Positions 39,050 through 52,500 of a stretch of 64,000 nt of DNA are shown one piece after another (within the stretch, counting starts at the first letter, position 1; each line of letters opens with the position of its first letter). The stretch is taken from positions 42,963-106,962 of the forward strand of contig CAJNDS010002849.1 of NCBI GenBank assembly GCA_905221605.1. Reading direction: 5' to 3'. Made by a program: the position numbers and the translations under genes. The notes beneath the pieces were generated by a model, which ran no database searches, was not told the DNA's origin, and saw nothing but the letters and a program-made list of their open reading frames with translations. Source of the stretch: Symbiodinium natans. Its lineage: Eukaryota; Sar; Dinophyceae; Suessiales; Symbiodiniaceae.

Positions 39050-39616
39050 AACAAAGACGGCTGACGGAAACCTCGCTTCCAGTACCATACACTTGTACTA
39101 CAGCTCAGCGAACGTTCTCCGGCCAACGGAAACATCGATTCCAGTCCTAAGCTTGTACTACAATTCAGTGAAGCCCTCCCTTCACGCCGTATCGCGTCCC
39201 TTCGGCCTTGTCCTCCCGGCTCACGGAAACATTGATTCCACAGTCTTATAACTACTTTTATACACGAAAATCCTCGCGGCCTCCTGCGCCACCATTGACG
39301 CACCACGCACGCTGTATCTCGTCAAGCCCTGTCCTCCCGGCTCAAGGAAACATCGATTCCATCAACGAACATCCTCCGTCCCTGCGCGATGCCACTCATG
39401 CGGCATCAGCGTCCCTCCAGCCCTATCCTCCCACCCCACGGAACCATCGATATCAGAATTAAACTTGCACTGCAATTCAGCGACAATCCTCCCGGCTCGC
39501 CTGGGCCATTCACGCAGTATCCGTCCCTCCGGCCCTGTCCTCCCGGCTCACGGAAACATGGATTCCCTGTGCGATTCCTGTCCTGCCGACTCACGGAAAC
39601 ATTGATTCCCCGCACC
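39050..39616 (+). repeat. Array of a 27-bp motif (CTCCCGGCTCACGGAAACAT plus TGATTCC) with variable spacers
   Basis: At least seven copies at about 39058, 39116, 39212, 39336, 39428, 39539 and 39581, spaced 42 to 122 bp. The second element CTTGTACTACARYTCAGYGA recurs three or more times between the early copies. Spacers contain TCCCTYCGGCCYTGTCCTCC and CACGCMGTATCGCGTCCC variants. The mixture of a conserved box and drifting spacers differs from an ordinary minisatellite. Confidence 0.8.
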
Positions 39617-42600
39617 ATTCAAAAAGTATCGCGGTCTCGCGTTGTAACCCAACATCCGAGATGTGCTGTCTTTTGGGAAAAAGAAACATCCTTCGGCAGC
39701 TTGAAAATCACTTCATGGTGTCTGTGTCCAAATGCTCATGTTTCTGGTCACCTCCTTAAGTCTAGACCCTCCTCTCTTGGGATGTGCCGTCGCTGACATT
39801 TTGCCTCTCGGATTTTCTGGTAAAACTGCTAAGTCACGTTTCCATCGGCACACCACCCAGATGTAACTTGCCACAGGCGTGGCGCGACTGTCAGCTGCAA
39901 TGCGGCTCTAAGAGAATCCTGCGACTAACGCTGCCAACCATCGTGGGAAAAAATGGATGGTCCCTGTGCTTCATTCACCTCATACGCGCCCCAAACACTG
40001 TGTAAAGGGGCCGCTTGGGCCGTATTCTCACCACGCTTTCACCCGTCTTGGGTGGAGCACAGTCCGCGGCAGATTGCAGCGGCCTTCTCAATAGCCAATG
40101 GCCTTTTCACCTTTTGACTCATACAGTAGTTAATGCCGGGGTCACTTTCGGATGTTCAGGCAAGGAGTTGCGGGAGACCCAGGGTTTACGGTCAGATACG
40201 ATCAGGGTGCATTAGGGGCAGCTGGGCCCAGAACTTGTGGCTGGGAAGTCCGTCATATGTACACTGTCATGCATGCATTCACTGCTTGCGTTCCCGGGCC
40301 AGGCTCACGTTGACGAGGCTTCGCTTTGAAAACCTGACGCCAGGCAGCACCACCCAGTCTGCACTACCCGGACCCCTGTTCTTGACGCTCTCAGTAACAT
40401 CTCACAGCATGGTCCCGCGTAGCTTGAAGCACACGAAACCTGAACGGACAACTTTGCCTGCGGCTGGAGCGGGCTTTGCCTGCTCAAAGGCCGGTGGCTT
40501 TCTGGGTATGTTTCTGCAAACAGACTTGCCATGACTTTCTAAGTCTGTACTGCATTCATCCTGTCGGGTTTTCCGGCACCTGGCCTCCTGAGATTTTTCA
40601 AGTTCCTTGGTGTGCCTTGCATGAACAACTCAGCTCTGGGTGTTCGCCTTGGGATGACGGCTAAGTCGGTTACACGCGCTTGGGGCAGGCAACGGGCGTG
40701 TCGGAACAGCTGGATGTGCTAATTTCGGTTTTAGACCCGAAGACTGCAGCAGAAGCTTCAAAAAACCCAAGCCAGGGTTCCTTAAACTCGAAGCATCCCT
40801 GAACATGTCTAATAAACCCCACCTTTCAAACCCTACAGGTCTGTAAACCTGAAACTCTAACAGCAACACCCAGGACAACAGTGACTATGGACAGATGTTT
40901 AAGGAGTTATGGTCCATTAAGTCCATTGGGTGTTTATGCAATTTCAAACTCATGGAAATACTGGCCAGGAAGAAGACAAAGCGCTTTGGACAAGTGTCCC
41001 TAAGCCCTAACCCCTAAATCCAACCTACATCACCTACATGGCATTCCGAGCTGCGCTACGCTTCGTCTGACTCGTCTTGGAACTCGTCCTTGCGCAGCGG
41101 TCAAACTTTGGGCACCAACCCGAAGCCTGATGACAACCCGAATGCGTTAGTGTTTTAACATGAGCTTTCAGGCGTGGACGCAGTCAAAGATAGTCAAAGC
41201 ACCTCCTACATGCCGGAGACATGGATGGCACAGTGGCCAGCAAGTTGAGAGGGCTCCAGCAGGGAAGGTTACAACCGTCCTCCATATCCTCTGGCTCCAG
41301 CCGGTCTAGCCCCGGCACCAGGGAAGCCGCAGGCTGCAGGGATGGAAGAGGGATGGGCTTGCATGGCTTTCATGGTAAGCTCGCCGTGCTAACGCACCGA
41401 AAGGGAGATGGCCGTCTACCACTGCAGAGCCCCCGAAAGCCCTTTAAGCCCCCACGTGCAGCGAGGCACCTCCCGCTTCGCAGACCAGTCTCCGGCAAAG
41501 CGGAGAGGGAGGAAAGAAGGCATGCCTTGCGGCTGATGCTGGACGTCACTACTCCGAGGCGAAGCCCTCAGGCCAAATCAAGCAACCAAAAAAACTCAAA
41601 AAACAAAAAAAAAAAAAGCGACGAACCATTGGGCCATGCCTCGGCCAGGCCCCTGCGTCGACTCCACGCTTCCCCTTCGGGGGCTCTCCTTGGATGCGTC
41701 CGCGCGATACCCCAGGGAACTTTTGGGAGGCGAAAGTCCGCACGGCTTACTTGAGAGCCGCTGACTTTACATGACTTTACCATCCTCATCCGTACTTGTC
41801 ACACCAAGGCGTCAAGGCCATCGAACGATTTAAATTCTGCTTGAATTTGACCCGAGGAAGGCCCCATCCTGCTATGCTCATGCTGCTTCGCGTCCTTCAG
41901 CGCAACCTGGCCCAAATCAGCTACCTGGCAGCAATCCGCTCAGAGTGCCCCTCCTGGAGGTCTACAACATCCCGCGACCTATGCCTCTGGCCTCTCAAGG
42001 CAGTGAATGGAAGTGAGTCTGAACTTCGTGGCTTGCTTTGTGACCATCCTGCATGGTGATCAGTGCCACCTGGACTATCGGATCGCAGGTTCAGAAGGCT
42101 GAATAGGATCTAGGAACCCATGGCCTAGAAGTATCTGGACGTCACAGGGTACCAGCCTGAAACGCCCCGCGAAACTGCCAACGGTCGAACTTCACCTGCC
42201 TCCACCTCAGAGCTTCGTCTGCGGCCGCCTCGAGCCTCAGTGACTTAGGGGCCTCAAACGATGAGTCTATGAGTCTGACTGTTCTTGCGGATATGATATG
42301 ACTATATGTCAAGTTGAAGTCAAGACAGTCAAAAGTCAAGTTGCAAGTCCTGGGAGCATGTTTCGACTGTTGCGATGCGTCCTCTTCCGGACGTTCCTGT
42401 CGTTTCGCACTGCTGTTGACTGTTGTGATGTGCTGTGACTCTGGCACGTGATTCATGCCCTTTTTGCAATGTTGGGCCACACTAGAAGCACTGCAGAGGC
42501 ACGGCAACATCGGTTTTTGCAAACTCGCTTGAGCGTAGACAACATGCAAAAACTGAACTCCCGTGGCGGGTCAAGGTCCGGGGGCTTTGGTCCGGGTCGC

Positions 42601-43888
42601 GGGTTGCGTTTGTTTCGACAACGGCACTGAACAGCAGTTTGAAACATCGGGGATTTCAGCCAGACAAGTTTCTCTCCTTGAAGGGGTCAGGGCCGAGGGC
42701 ATATAGGGCGGCGGGCTCAAAGCTGCAAGTTGATGGGGGCTGTGGGACCTTAATTTCAAATTTATTCTCAGGCTGGGTGCCTCGTGAGACTCAGTGCCTC
42801 TCGCCTGCAAACATTTTCCTGCGCCCCTCCTCTGAACAACTTATGAGGCTGAACGGCAAATAGTAACCGCAGTTGATCTGAACTGCTTTGTCCCGGAAAT
42901 GCATCTTTCGCAACACAATAGCGTCCTCCTGCGCTTTAGCACGAGGAATGGAGTTTGTTTTGTGTCTACGAATGTAAGTACTCAGTTTAGGGTCGAGTGT
43001 TAAGGTAAAACTCAGGCAGGCAGTGCTTGGAGGTCCATGGAGGGCTAGGTCTTTCCAGGGATATGTCACACGACTTGCGCGGAGTTTTTGGGGGATTCTT
43101 GAGCTGGACCAATTTCCTTTGGCACTCCATCGCTCATGTTTCGCGGACGCTCACAGTATAGATTCCTTACAAGGACCTTTAGATCAACACCCAAATGAGG
43201 AAAGCACAATAGCTGAGTTGTGCTTTATACTTTATACCTGGTAACGTCGTTTCTCATCCAGCGCCGTCACCGTACCTGGTTCTCATGCCTCATGCCTCTC
43301 CTCCTATTTACTCTCATGAGGGTCTTTGCATGTTGTATCCCCGCTAGCTCCGGGCTAGCCGCCGGGACGATGTCCAAAGCGGGGTCGGTTCCAGACAGGA
43401 TGCTGGAGCTGCTCCTTGGGGCAGTGGATCCCGAGTAGGATTGAGGATCCTGTTTGGACTCAGAGGGCTTTTTGCTCGGAGTCCAGGGGTCCAATGCAAT
43501 GCTCAGGCTTCCGCAACGTCGCAAAGAGTCTATTCGCACGCCAAACTTCCACGCCAAGATATTCCAAGTCGCTCGGACCAGCTCTCATTGCGCACCAGGC
43601 CTAGCTCCTGCAACAGGGGAGCAGCAGGCAAAGAGCATGAGTGTAGGGCATTGGAGGGCGCTTTGCTGTGCGGACGGCCAAAGGCGCAGCAATGAAGATT
43701 TAAGGCGACCCGGCAACTCCCTTATTTGTTGGCCCGCATGTGCCTTACTCCTGTTTCAATGCATCCTCTGTGCTAGCGCCACATCCCCTTGACCAACGCA
43801 ACGCCTTTGAAGAAATGCCCGCATCTTCGTCAGCCTTTGGACTCCTGGCTTGTGCAGTTTGCAAGAACGCCTTGCGGTTTCAGGGTTT

Positions 43889-43889
<1 letters not shown>
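39617..43889. other. No gene recognised
   Basis: Frames up to 177 codons (41221-41754, plus) lack domains. An A-rich patch at 41587-41617 (three A-runs, the last of 13) is the main low-complexity feature. CCCTAAGCCCTAACCCCTAA at about 40999 is a short out-of-register telomere-like word on the C-rich strand. A few Pro/Ser-rich frames reflect composition. Confidence 0.5.
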
Positions 43890-43927
<38 letters not shown>

Positions 43928-43966
43928 CGGTATGATATATAGATATATATATATGTATTTATATAA
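43890..43966. repeat. (AT)n microsatellite, two blocks
   Basis: About 15 AT units at 43893-43922, then ATAACGGT, then about 15 more, partly interrupted, to 43966. It gives a spurious Ile-Tyr repeat in one frame. Confidence 0.95.
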
Positions 43967-44673
43967 GGGCCTTTGAAGGCTTTGGGGTCTGGAGCCCAGG
44001 ATTTGGCTAAAGGAGGGGTGGCGGAAGCAACTCCTCGTGACGGAGCGAATGCTCACATTTACAAACATAAATGCTCGGATAACCGACAGGGCTTGCATGC
44101 TTTCAACACGGAAACTCCTCTGGATGGCTTGATTGATGCAAGATCGCACGGCTCAAAACAAAAGGGCGGGGAGAGATGCAAGCGATGCTCGTATGACGGG
44201 GTTTGCAAAGGATTTGCATGGGTTTTGAAGCAACTCGTTTTGAGGGCCTATAGGCTTTTAATTTTCCTACAACTTTCTGCTTGAGGTTTTGCAAATGTTC
44301 AGCCCCCACCCCCCAATCTGTAAACACAATGCTCGTATGTCTCTCGTGCTGTCCTGCGTTTCGTGCTATTTGTTCGTTCGTTGTCTTTGTTGTGTCACTA
44401 TGTCGTGACTCTGTTCTGTCATTATCCTTTCTTTATGTCCTGCATTTGTTCCTGCTTCGCCATCTTGGCTAAAAGAACAAGCCGTGGTCGGCCCCCAAAG
44501 TGGCACGCGATCGCTTTTCATTCACTCCTTGATTCCCCTGGTGCTGTATTGATTGTTTTGCTTTCCTGGGTACTGCATTTGCTGTATCATGCACTTCGTT
44601 CTTTCTGTTCTCTCTTTGCCTTCCTGCCTTCCTTCAGCAGCCTTGGCCCGCCGGAATAAAGGTGGGCCGCCCT
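43967..44673. other. No gene recognised
   Basis: T-rich from 44340 to 44640 with hydrophobic frames on the plus strand. These have no motif and are explained by composition. Confidence 0.45.
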
Positions 44674-44746
44674 TGTCTCTGTCTCTGTCTCCGTCTGTGT
44701 CTCCGTCTCTCTCTCCGTCTCCGTCTCTATCTTTCTTTCTCTTTCT
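44674..44746 (+). repeat. (GTCTCT/GTCTCC)n hexanucleotide tract
   Basis: Units of GTCTCT, GTCTCC and GTCTGT follow each other, ending in CTTTCTTTCTCTTTC. It produces complementary Arg/Asp/Glu-rich frames on the minus strand. Confidence 0.9.
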
Positions 44747-45101
44747 GCGCACCTAACTTCTCCCCATTGGCCCGAAGGCGTGCATAATGGGTTAGACGGA
44801 ACAACCAACTTTGGTGCTTGTCAGGTCAGAACAGCGAACACTGGGGTGGGAAGATGTAAGAAAACACTCTCAGAAAAGGTGAGGCTACAAGGTCTCCCAG
44901 TTAGCACTTGACTGACCTGGTTGTTGGAGAAAAGTGGCTCACCTTCTCGCGAGGAAAATTACACAGCGTTGTTACCACGCCCCCTCGCTTTGGTGACCTG
45001 GTGACCTTGTCTTGCAAGCTGCGAGGATGATTATGCGAAGTACCAACTCTGGCAATGGTTCCTTCTCTCTCTTGTGTTTGGTCTTTTCCTTCCTTCCTCT
45101 C

Positions 45102-45270
45102 ACTTCTTATTCTTCTTATTCTTATTCGTCTTATTCTCATTATTATTCTTCTTCGTCTTCTTCTTCTTCTTCTTCTTCTTCTTCTTCTTCTTCTTCTTCT
45201 TCTTCTTCTTCTTCTTCTTCTTCTTCTTCTTCTTCTTCTTCTTCTTCTTCTGCTTCTGCTTCTTCTTCTC
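45102..45270 (+). repeat. (TTC)n microsatellite, 32 uninterrupted units
   Basis: Interrupted TTCTTATTC units from 45102, a pure TTC run from 45156 to 45251, then TGCTTCTGCTTC interruptions to 45270. It yields poly-Ser, poly-Leu, poly-Phe, poly-Arg and poly-Lys frames, none a gene. Confidence 0.95.
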
Positions 45271-48200
45271 CGGCCAAGTGGGTCTCTGTCTGTGGGGAAC
45301 ATCCCCGGTTTTCACGGGCGTCCCGTTGTCTGCCATCGGCAATCTCTCTTAGTCTTTATTGGGTGTCCTCCTGTACCTCCAGCCGCGCAGGAGACCCCAA
45401 ATGAACAACTCTCACGGTCAAGGAAGGGGAAACGTGGTGCGAGCGGGGCCAAAGGCTTCTGCCTTTAGCACGTCTTAAACTAGCCAGAACCTCCAAATCC
45501 CTCATCAGACACCACGGAACGTGCGGGCAATGTGTAGTTACCTCTATTAGTTGCACCTGTTACATTCACACGGACCCCCAAGCATCCAAATTTTGAAGCC
45601 TGCCACAAAACAATCCCGCCTGTCTTGCGGCAGGAGCGGCATTGGGTGCTTTCTGTTTTCCTGCAGCTCTCGATGCTAGCACGGCAGCTATCATGCTGTG
45701 AGCATGGAGGCCAGCCACAAATCTGCAGTTTGGGTGCCCTACAGTGGTTTGAGACGTTCGCCCCGAAGCCCAAGCCCCTCGCATCCCGAGTGGCATCACT
45801 CTACACCGGGCTTGGGCGCCTGTGTAGATCCCAGCAAAAGATGAACTAAACTCCATGCCCTCACCCTTCACCGGACCCAAAACGTCTGAAACTTTCACGG
45901 GGTTTGCAGGTGCCAATTAGTTCGGAACGAATAGAGGCCCGGTCCTTGATCGCCCGCAAATCCACCATGAGCCTGGGCTCGCCAAGGGGCTCACAGTGGC
46001 TCACAGGGCACACAGGCTTAGGCGCTTGGAAGCTTAAGTCCCATTTCGGCACACCTCAGTTCAAGTTCCTGGAGGTCAGACGGAGTTGAGGAGGTTGAGT
46101 CGGGCCAACATTGCCCTCCGAACGCTGGAAAGCGTGGACTTGTGACTGACTCCCTGGAATGACTTGTTAAACCCCTGCGAGCCGTTTTATCGAAACCCAT
46201 CCGTAAGAACCGTGTTCAGAAACCAAGCCGAACCTTGGCCGGGTAAAGCTTGAGCTTTCAGGCTTTCAGGCGCAGATTCGTTTAGATGGGTTGAAGCTGA
46301 CCATCCTGCATAGCAGTTCATGCAGCTTTTGTAGCCTACCCTAAACTTCAACCAGCTCCCATCTCGAAATCACACATCCCAACTACACCATGCAAACCAA
46401 ACCCCCAAGCCAAAGCCAGAAACTGCTTCATTCTTGCTCGACCGCGGGCACAGTCCAAAATGTCCAAGGTGATCCAAGGTGCTGCTGTGAGAAGTTCATG
46501 GAGCTACCGCGGCGGAGCGCGTCCTGTGGACAAGGAGGATCTTGGTTTGGGCTGTTGAGGTCTCTGTTGGGGTTTCATTCTGCGTTCGCCATGGCACACG
46601 CATCAGTGCGCTAGAAGCTGAGTGAATAGTGACGGGCGTAGGCGTAGACGAATCGTATCGAATCGTGTATGACAGAACCCTTCTGCCGGAAGAAACCTCT
46701 GAAACCCTCGTCGGATCCAAGTCTCTGTGTCCCCAATCGGCTCGAAAGTCGCCATTTGGTGCGCGACCGACTGCAAGGCCTGCACCTTCTGCAAGCTCAC
46801 TGCAACAGTAGGTTCAACGTCATACAGCCCCAAATATTGCACTTCGCTCTGTTCTCTGTGCTTCAGCCGATGATCTCCGTTGGCAGAATAGTGCAGTTCA
46901 CAAAGCCGCATGGTATGCCAGAGCTGTGGCGATCTTGAACGCACGCATACTCGCCCAGTGCCCCCGATCACCTACGAAAAGGTCACACGAGTTTGGCCAG
47001 GCCAGCGGGCTCGCGAGGCCTTTTGTCGCAGTGTGGCTCTTGTGTCGAAGCTTCTCCAAAGCTCTTGCACTTTCCACATTATGACAGGTCGCTGATATTC
47101 TTGCACATTCGGGGCTTTGATTAGCAGGTCCTACTGGACGATTCCTTCGGCAGGAAAGCTAATCAAGTGTGCTCGGCAATGGGAGTCGGTACGAGACTGC
47201 AGCATCCGTGACTGATGACACCATTGTCATGTCCCGTAGCAATTTAACCCGCAACAAATTTCGTCAGGAGAGCCATCTGAGATACGTACCCAACACATAC
47301 ACCGCACCAGCTCTTGATTGTCCAGCTGTAAGTGCAATAGAAGAGTTTGAAGCGAACACCCGAAAGTCCAAACCCCATCTGCCTGGCGAAGGTGAGTCAG
47401 TAGCCGGTGTCCATAGTCTGAGAGCTCCTCGACCTGAGGATTTCTCACAGAAACAGCACAATCTTTGCCACTCTCCCTGTAACTTGTAAGAGGACTAGGA
47501 ATAGTGTCAATCCCGTGCTGCACGCACTTGGGCTGCTCACCTTTCTGTTGCAAAGGTTGGGAATTTCCACGATGTTGCGGGTTACTCACAAACGCTATGT
47601 GACGCTTCGGTCCGCCTCCATATCGCTGATGTCCTCCTCGTGCATCACAGCCCAGACCCTTCCTCGCTTCGCGGTTCCAGTCACGGGTATTTGTGTCAGG
47701 AAGTCATCAGGTGGGCTTGCAAAGAGATCGGGGAGATCGGAGAGATCGAAGAGTCAAGCCAAACAGGGTTCTTCAATGCTTCTCAAGGTCTTCGAATGGT
47801 ATTCAAGCGAATCGGTGTGTTTGGGCCACCGGCCCAGTTTGAGACCTGAAGGAGTACAAAGCCAGGGCTCTCTCTGTTGCCTGCAGCTTCCTCAAAGGCT
47901 CTTCCACATCCAACTTCTCGAACTGGGCGGCGAAGTTTGTGGGGTGCTTTTGTCCTAAGCCTGAAACACCAGCCAACCTCACCTTCACTCGCAAAACGCG
48001 CCCCAAAAAACGCCCAAGGCGCCCATCAGAAAAGCCGCCCTCAATGTGGCCACCTACACTCTCCATGCTCTCTCGGTTTCAGGATTTCGGGGTTTTGAGG
48101 GGTTTCGTGTACCGTAGCAGAACCATCTCTTGCAACATGCTGCTGAGCGTGCCCAGCCGAGTCCAAACTTCCAAACTTGCAAACTCAGCTTACAGGCGCC

Positions 48201-51200
48201 CAGAACACCCCATGGAACCAGCCCCCACCGGCACACGTGACCGGGAAGAGTAAGAACCCAACCGGTATCTCAATTTGTTCGTCTGCGTCCGCCGCGCGCG
48301 ACCGGTAGTCCCGGTGGTAAACCTCAGGTGGCAGACTGGTTATTCCCGAAGCTCGGTATGCCGAACAAAACTACTTCTCGGCACCAGAGTGGAGGAGTCA
48401 AAGCCGAAACCAAGTCGATCAAACTCACCGCTATGATGAGCCAATGCTACCATTCTGGCACTCGTCCTCTTCGCTGTCGTAAAGAAGCCTTGATACTCGT
48501 CCTTTTGCCGGGCTCAAGCCGAAGGCGAGAAGGATTGGAGGTCGAGGACTAATTAGAGGGCTCAGGGCCTAAAAAGAGGACTCTACCGGAAGACTTTGGG
48601 GATTTGGTGGGCTTTGGTCTACAGCGCGAGCACTTCCGTGTTTGGATGCCCAGTCCTCCTCCTGAAGAAGCGGCTCCTCCTTCTTCTTGCGGCGGCGATG
48701 CTTTTGTAGATGATGCTCTGCAGTGTGGGAGCCGAGCGCTTCAGAAGCCAACAAGACAAGGCGGCTCTTGGAGACACTCTGGGCGGACATGCAGACTCCT
48801 ACTGTACACTGTACAAGGCCAGGCAAGCCACACACTACACTGATGCAGTCACCACCCGCTTCCGATTTCGTGCATCGTTCTGAAACCCATCCTACAGCCT
48901 CCGAGAAGCACTGACCTTCCATTCAACCCTTGAGAGCCCTTGAGACCCCTGGCCTTGCATCATCATGTCGTCGCACATGTCCTCGACAGCAGCCGAGAGC
49001 TCTGCTTCCATGACAAACTTCTCCGCCATCAGCAGCTGGCCCAAAGCGCATGGATTCGCAAGGCGCTGCCCAATTCTGTTCAGTAAACTCAGCAAAGTCT
49101 AAGGAATGTAGCCGAGATCAAAGATCTGTTCGGAAATCGGGGTGTCTCGCAGCTGGCTTCTGGGGGAGGAGGGATCCGGAATAGGAAGGAAGGGCTCCAG
49201 GGTGCAAGGGTCAGCTTGTGGCAAACGCCATGTTGAAATGCTGAAAAATGTGTGCTGGAACGCAGAGAGCAACGAGAACACACCAAATTATGAGAAGGGG
49301 CGGGGCTTGAAACCCAGTAAACCATTCTCCAGAATGACAGCCGCAGATGCCGCATATACGATGAAGTTGTTCTGTCGGGAGCATATACAGTCGACACCGG
49401 CACGAGCCGACCGTGCTCAACAGGTCCAACAGGTTCTTTCCACATCACTCAGGATCACGCAAAGCAGGATCCAGTAATTCAATCTGGTCATGCTTTGAGT
49501 GGACGGGGAAGGCATGCCATTGACAGGTGGTTGAGGTCCACTTACTGTCGTCGTAGTGCGAGCCAACTTTCGACCAGGCCAACTCAAGATCGCACTTTAA
49601 CAAACCGGCGTCTCCTGAATACAGAGAGTTCTGACTTGCGGCATCCAAATGTATACCAGCCAAAGAAATTTTCAGGAGTGCTCTATATTCCCCAAGCCTA
49701 GATAAAGCGCCCGCCTTCGTGAAGAGCACCTTTTCGTTGTCCATCCCTACATCACCTCCAGGTAGGGATGGTGATGTAAAGCATAGCGGGCGTGAGATGG
49801 CATGAGCGAGGGTGCCAAATGTGTTGAGGTGTTTGGAGAGGTTGGAGTGTTGTTGCGGCATTGTTGCGTCTTGCTGGACTCAACAGTGTTTAGTTCTTGC
49901 CACTAGCAGCTGTGGGTGCGAGGATGGTAATCCTAGATTGCAATTCCGACCCCAGCCTAGGGAAACTTACGGCCCACTGCAAACGTCAACGCTTTGACCA
50001 GTAAACGCTGAATGGACAACCTCCAAAACCTCGATCGACAGCGAGGGCACTCGCACCCTGTAACCTTGACCGTCAACCCCAAACCCACGACTGCTGTACC
50101 GAAGGCAAGAGACGCAGCCAAAATGAAGTGGCATGCCTATACTTATACGCAGCCCAACCCATGGCTTACGCTCTGGCCACCTCGGTAGCGATGGCCCTTC
50201 CAGGCACACTCGAAAGTCTCGGCCCGTGCTTTGGCAGCCTTGATCATAAAGCGAGCCTTGCCTTGGCAAGGAATGGAGCGCCCTCTTGCACCCGCACCAG
50301 GCAAAACTCAGTATCACCCTCATGCCCTCTCAATCCTCATTAGAATGTTTTCGGGACTGCGATCCTCATGGGCCTCTTCTGACAGACACCTCTCGCATCC
50401 GGGGATCCCGAGATGTCCCTGCAAACCTGCTCATCAAACAGGCTCTGCATAATCACGACGCAGATTGCACCAGCATGGAGAGGGAGAAACCAGGAGCAAG
50501 CACATCAACGCACTGAGACAGTCCACACTTGGTCAGTTCTGGGCCGCACGCATAGTTTTCAGTAGAATCCGGAACCGACACAACACACGCAGACCAGCCG
50601 CGAGCCGTTGACACCATGAGTGTTGCATCGCTGACCTGCTGCCGGACCTGAGCAACCGCCCACACATTGCAGAAGCAATCGCTCGAGGCGGGGAGGGGGG
50701 GGACCCTACAAAACACCCCACTACAAGCACGACGGCTTAGTCGAAGTCCCAAACAGAAACTCCTGTCTATCACTTTGGACTAGTGGCATCGTTGATCTTG
50801 AAGCTGCCAGACTTGTTGAAGAGGTATCCTCAGCTTCACGCAATCTCAGTGCCATGTGACCATACCATGAACCCCTTTGGAGTGTGGTATGTATCCCTTA
50901 CAAAATTCACCACGTGCCGCCCTGCTTGATGCATACATCCGTGGCGCACCCCAGCTATCCCGAGCTCCTGTTCTATGGATCAAGTACTCACTTGACACAC
51001 CAACATGATACTCCCCAACAAAACACCTGCCTTGAAGCCTTGAAGCCTTGAAGCGCCTAGCTGCCGAGGCCATTGGCCACGCCGATAAGCTGCTTCGATC
51101 CTGAGAGGCTCGATTCTTGCTCCCTTGGGCTTGACGAAAGCAATGGGCAGCTTCTTCGAGACTCTGAGCGCTTTCGGGCAACAACGAAGGAGGAAGCCCC

Positions 51201-52254
51201 CTAAGCTGAGCTAAGCTGTGTGAACTAGAGATGCACGAAGCTTCGACTTCCACAATCTCCCGGCTTGCCTTGCCTTCCTCTAACAGCCCGAACGCTGCAC
51301 AAACGCCGCACTCTAAATCATGCAACGCATGCATCTCAAGAGAGAGTGAGGGCCACTCAGATCCACGTACAGCTCAATGCCTGCCAAGCCTCTTTGTTTC
51401 TTCGGGACACCGCGGGTATCCAAACGAACCGACTCGGTTTTCAGCTTGGGTCTGGAGCTGTTTCGGGCTGAGATCCTTTGAAACGGGTTGGATCAGCCTT
51501 TGTGATGGCACTCTGTCATATCCATGCCTGGATTGAAATAGAAAGCTAGTAGTCAGCCAAGGACGTGATTCGACATTCTGGCAGTTTGCAAATTTTCAAG
51601 GACCGAAAGCGATGCAAGCCGGAGAATCCCTGACCATCAACGATCTCATAATGTGATTTCTACTCCTCGCACTACTTGCTCTGCTCTGCTTTTTGGGTCA
51701 AACCAGGTTTGAGAACTCTCTAAGCCAAACATGCAAATTCTGCAAGTTGTTTTCCGTATGGCCATTCGCAAGCCCCACATGCGCGCTGAGCCGCAAAGCT
51801 TGCGCGCACGCACGCACGCAGACGCATGCTTGTAGATTGTGTTGTAAACGAATGAACGAGGTTAGGGATGGGTGTTGCACGCTGAACTCGCTCGGCTTCG
51901 GTCATTCGCATACCCCTGCAGATGGTTTCATGCCACGCGCGGTGCACGTTCAGCTGCCTGTGAACGAATCGAGGCCCACAGGCGTGTATATCATGTATGC
52001 AATGTCGACGATGCGAATTTGTATGTCGTCCGCCGGTGCATTGCCCTCGCTCCCGGAACGTTGATCACCTTGAAGACCCAGTGATATCACCGGGGCTCTT
52101 GCTTTGTGGCTGTCGCTGTGCAGGGCGAATGGGAGCCCAGCTTCGGGCTGCATCGCACTTCATGCTCTCACGCTGCAAAAACGCAGAAGCTGAACGGACC
52201 AAGCTGCCAAATGAGAGTGAGCCCCTGCGCCTGTGAGCTACTTCACTCACTCTC
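45271..52254. other. No gene recognised over 7 kb
   Basis: Many frames of 60-160 codons occur on both strands without a recognisable domain. Small local repeats: AGATCGGGG/AGATCGGAG/AGATCGAAG at about 47727-47755; GCCTTGAA three times at 51028-51055; GAGCTAAGCTG twice at 51206-51222; (GCAC)n-like CGCACGCACGCACGCA at 51806. Introns and short exons of a host gene could be present but cannot be recognised by eye. Confidence 0.5.
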
Positions 52255-52375
52255 ACTCGCTCACGCACGAACGCACGCACGCACCCACGCACCCACGCAC
52301 CCACGCACCCACGCACCCACGCACCCACGCACCCACTCACCCACCCACCCACCCACCCACACCCACACACACACA

Positions 52376-52462
<87 letters not shown>

Positions 52463-52500
52463 ACAGAGACAGAGACAGAGACAGAGACACAGAGAGACAG
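52255..52500 (+). repeat. Compound microsatellite: CACGCACC, CCCA, (CA)n, (GAGACA)n
   Basis: Ordered blocks: CGCACGCACGCACCCA repeats at 52262-52335, CCCACCCA at 52336-52375, about 40 uninterrupted CA units at 52380-52459, then GAGACA units to about 52500. It produces the 218-codon frames on both strands, which are not genes. Confidence 0.95.

Noticed and set aside
45055-45468. Poly-Ser, poly-Leu, poly-Phe, poly-Arg and poly-Lys frames
   Set aside because: They are translations of the (TTC)n microsatellite in different frames.
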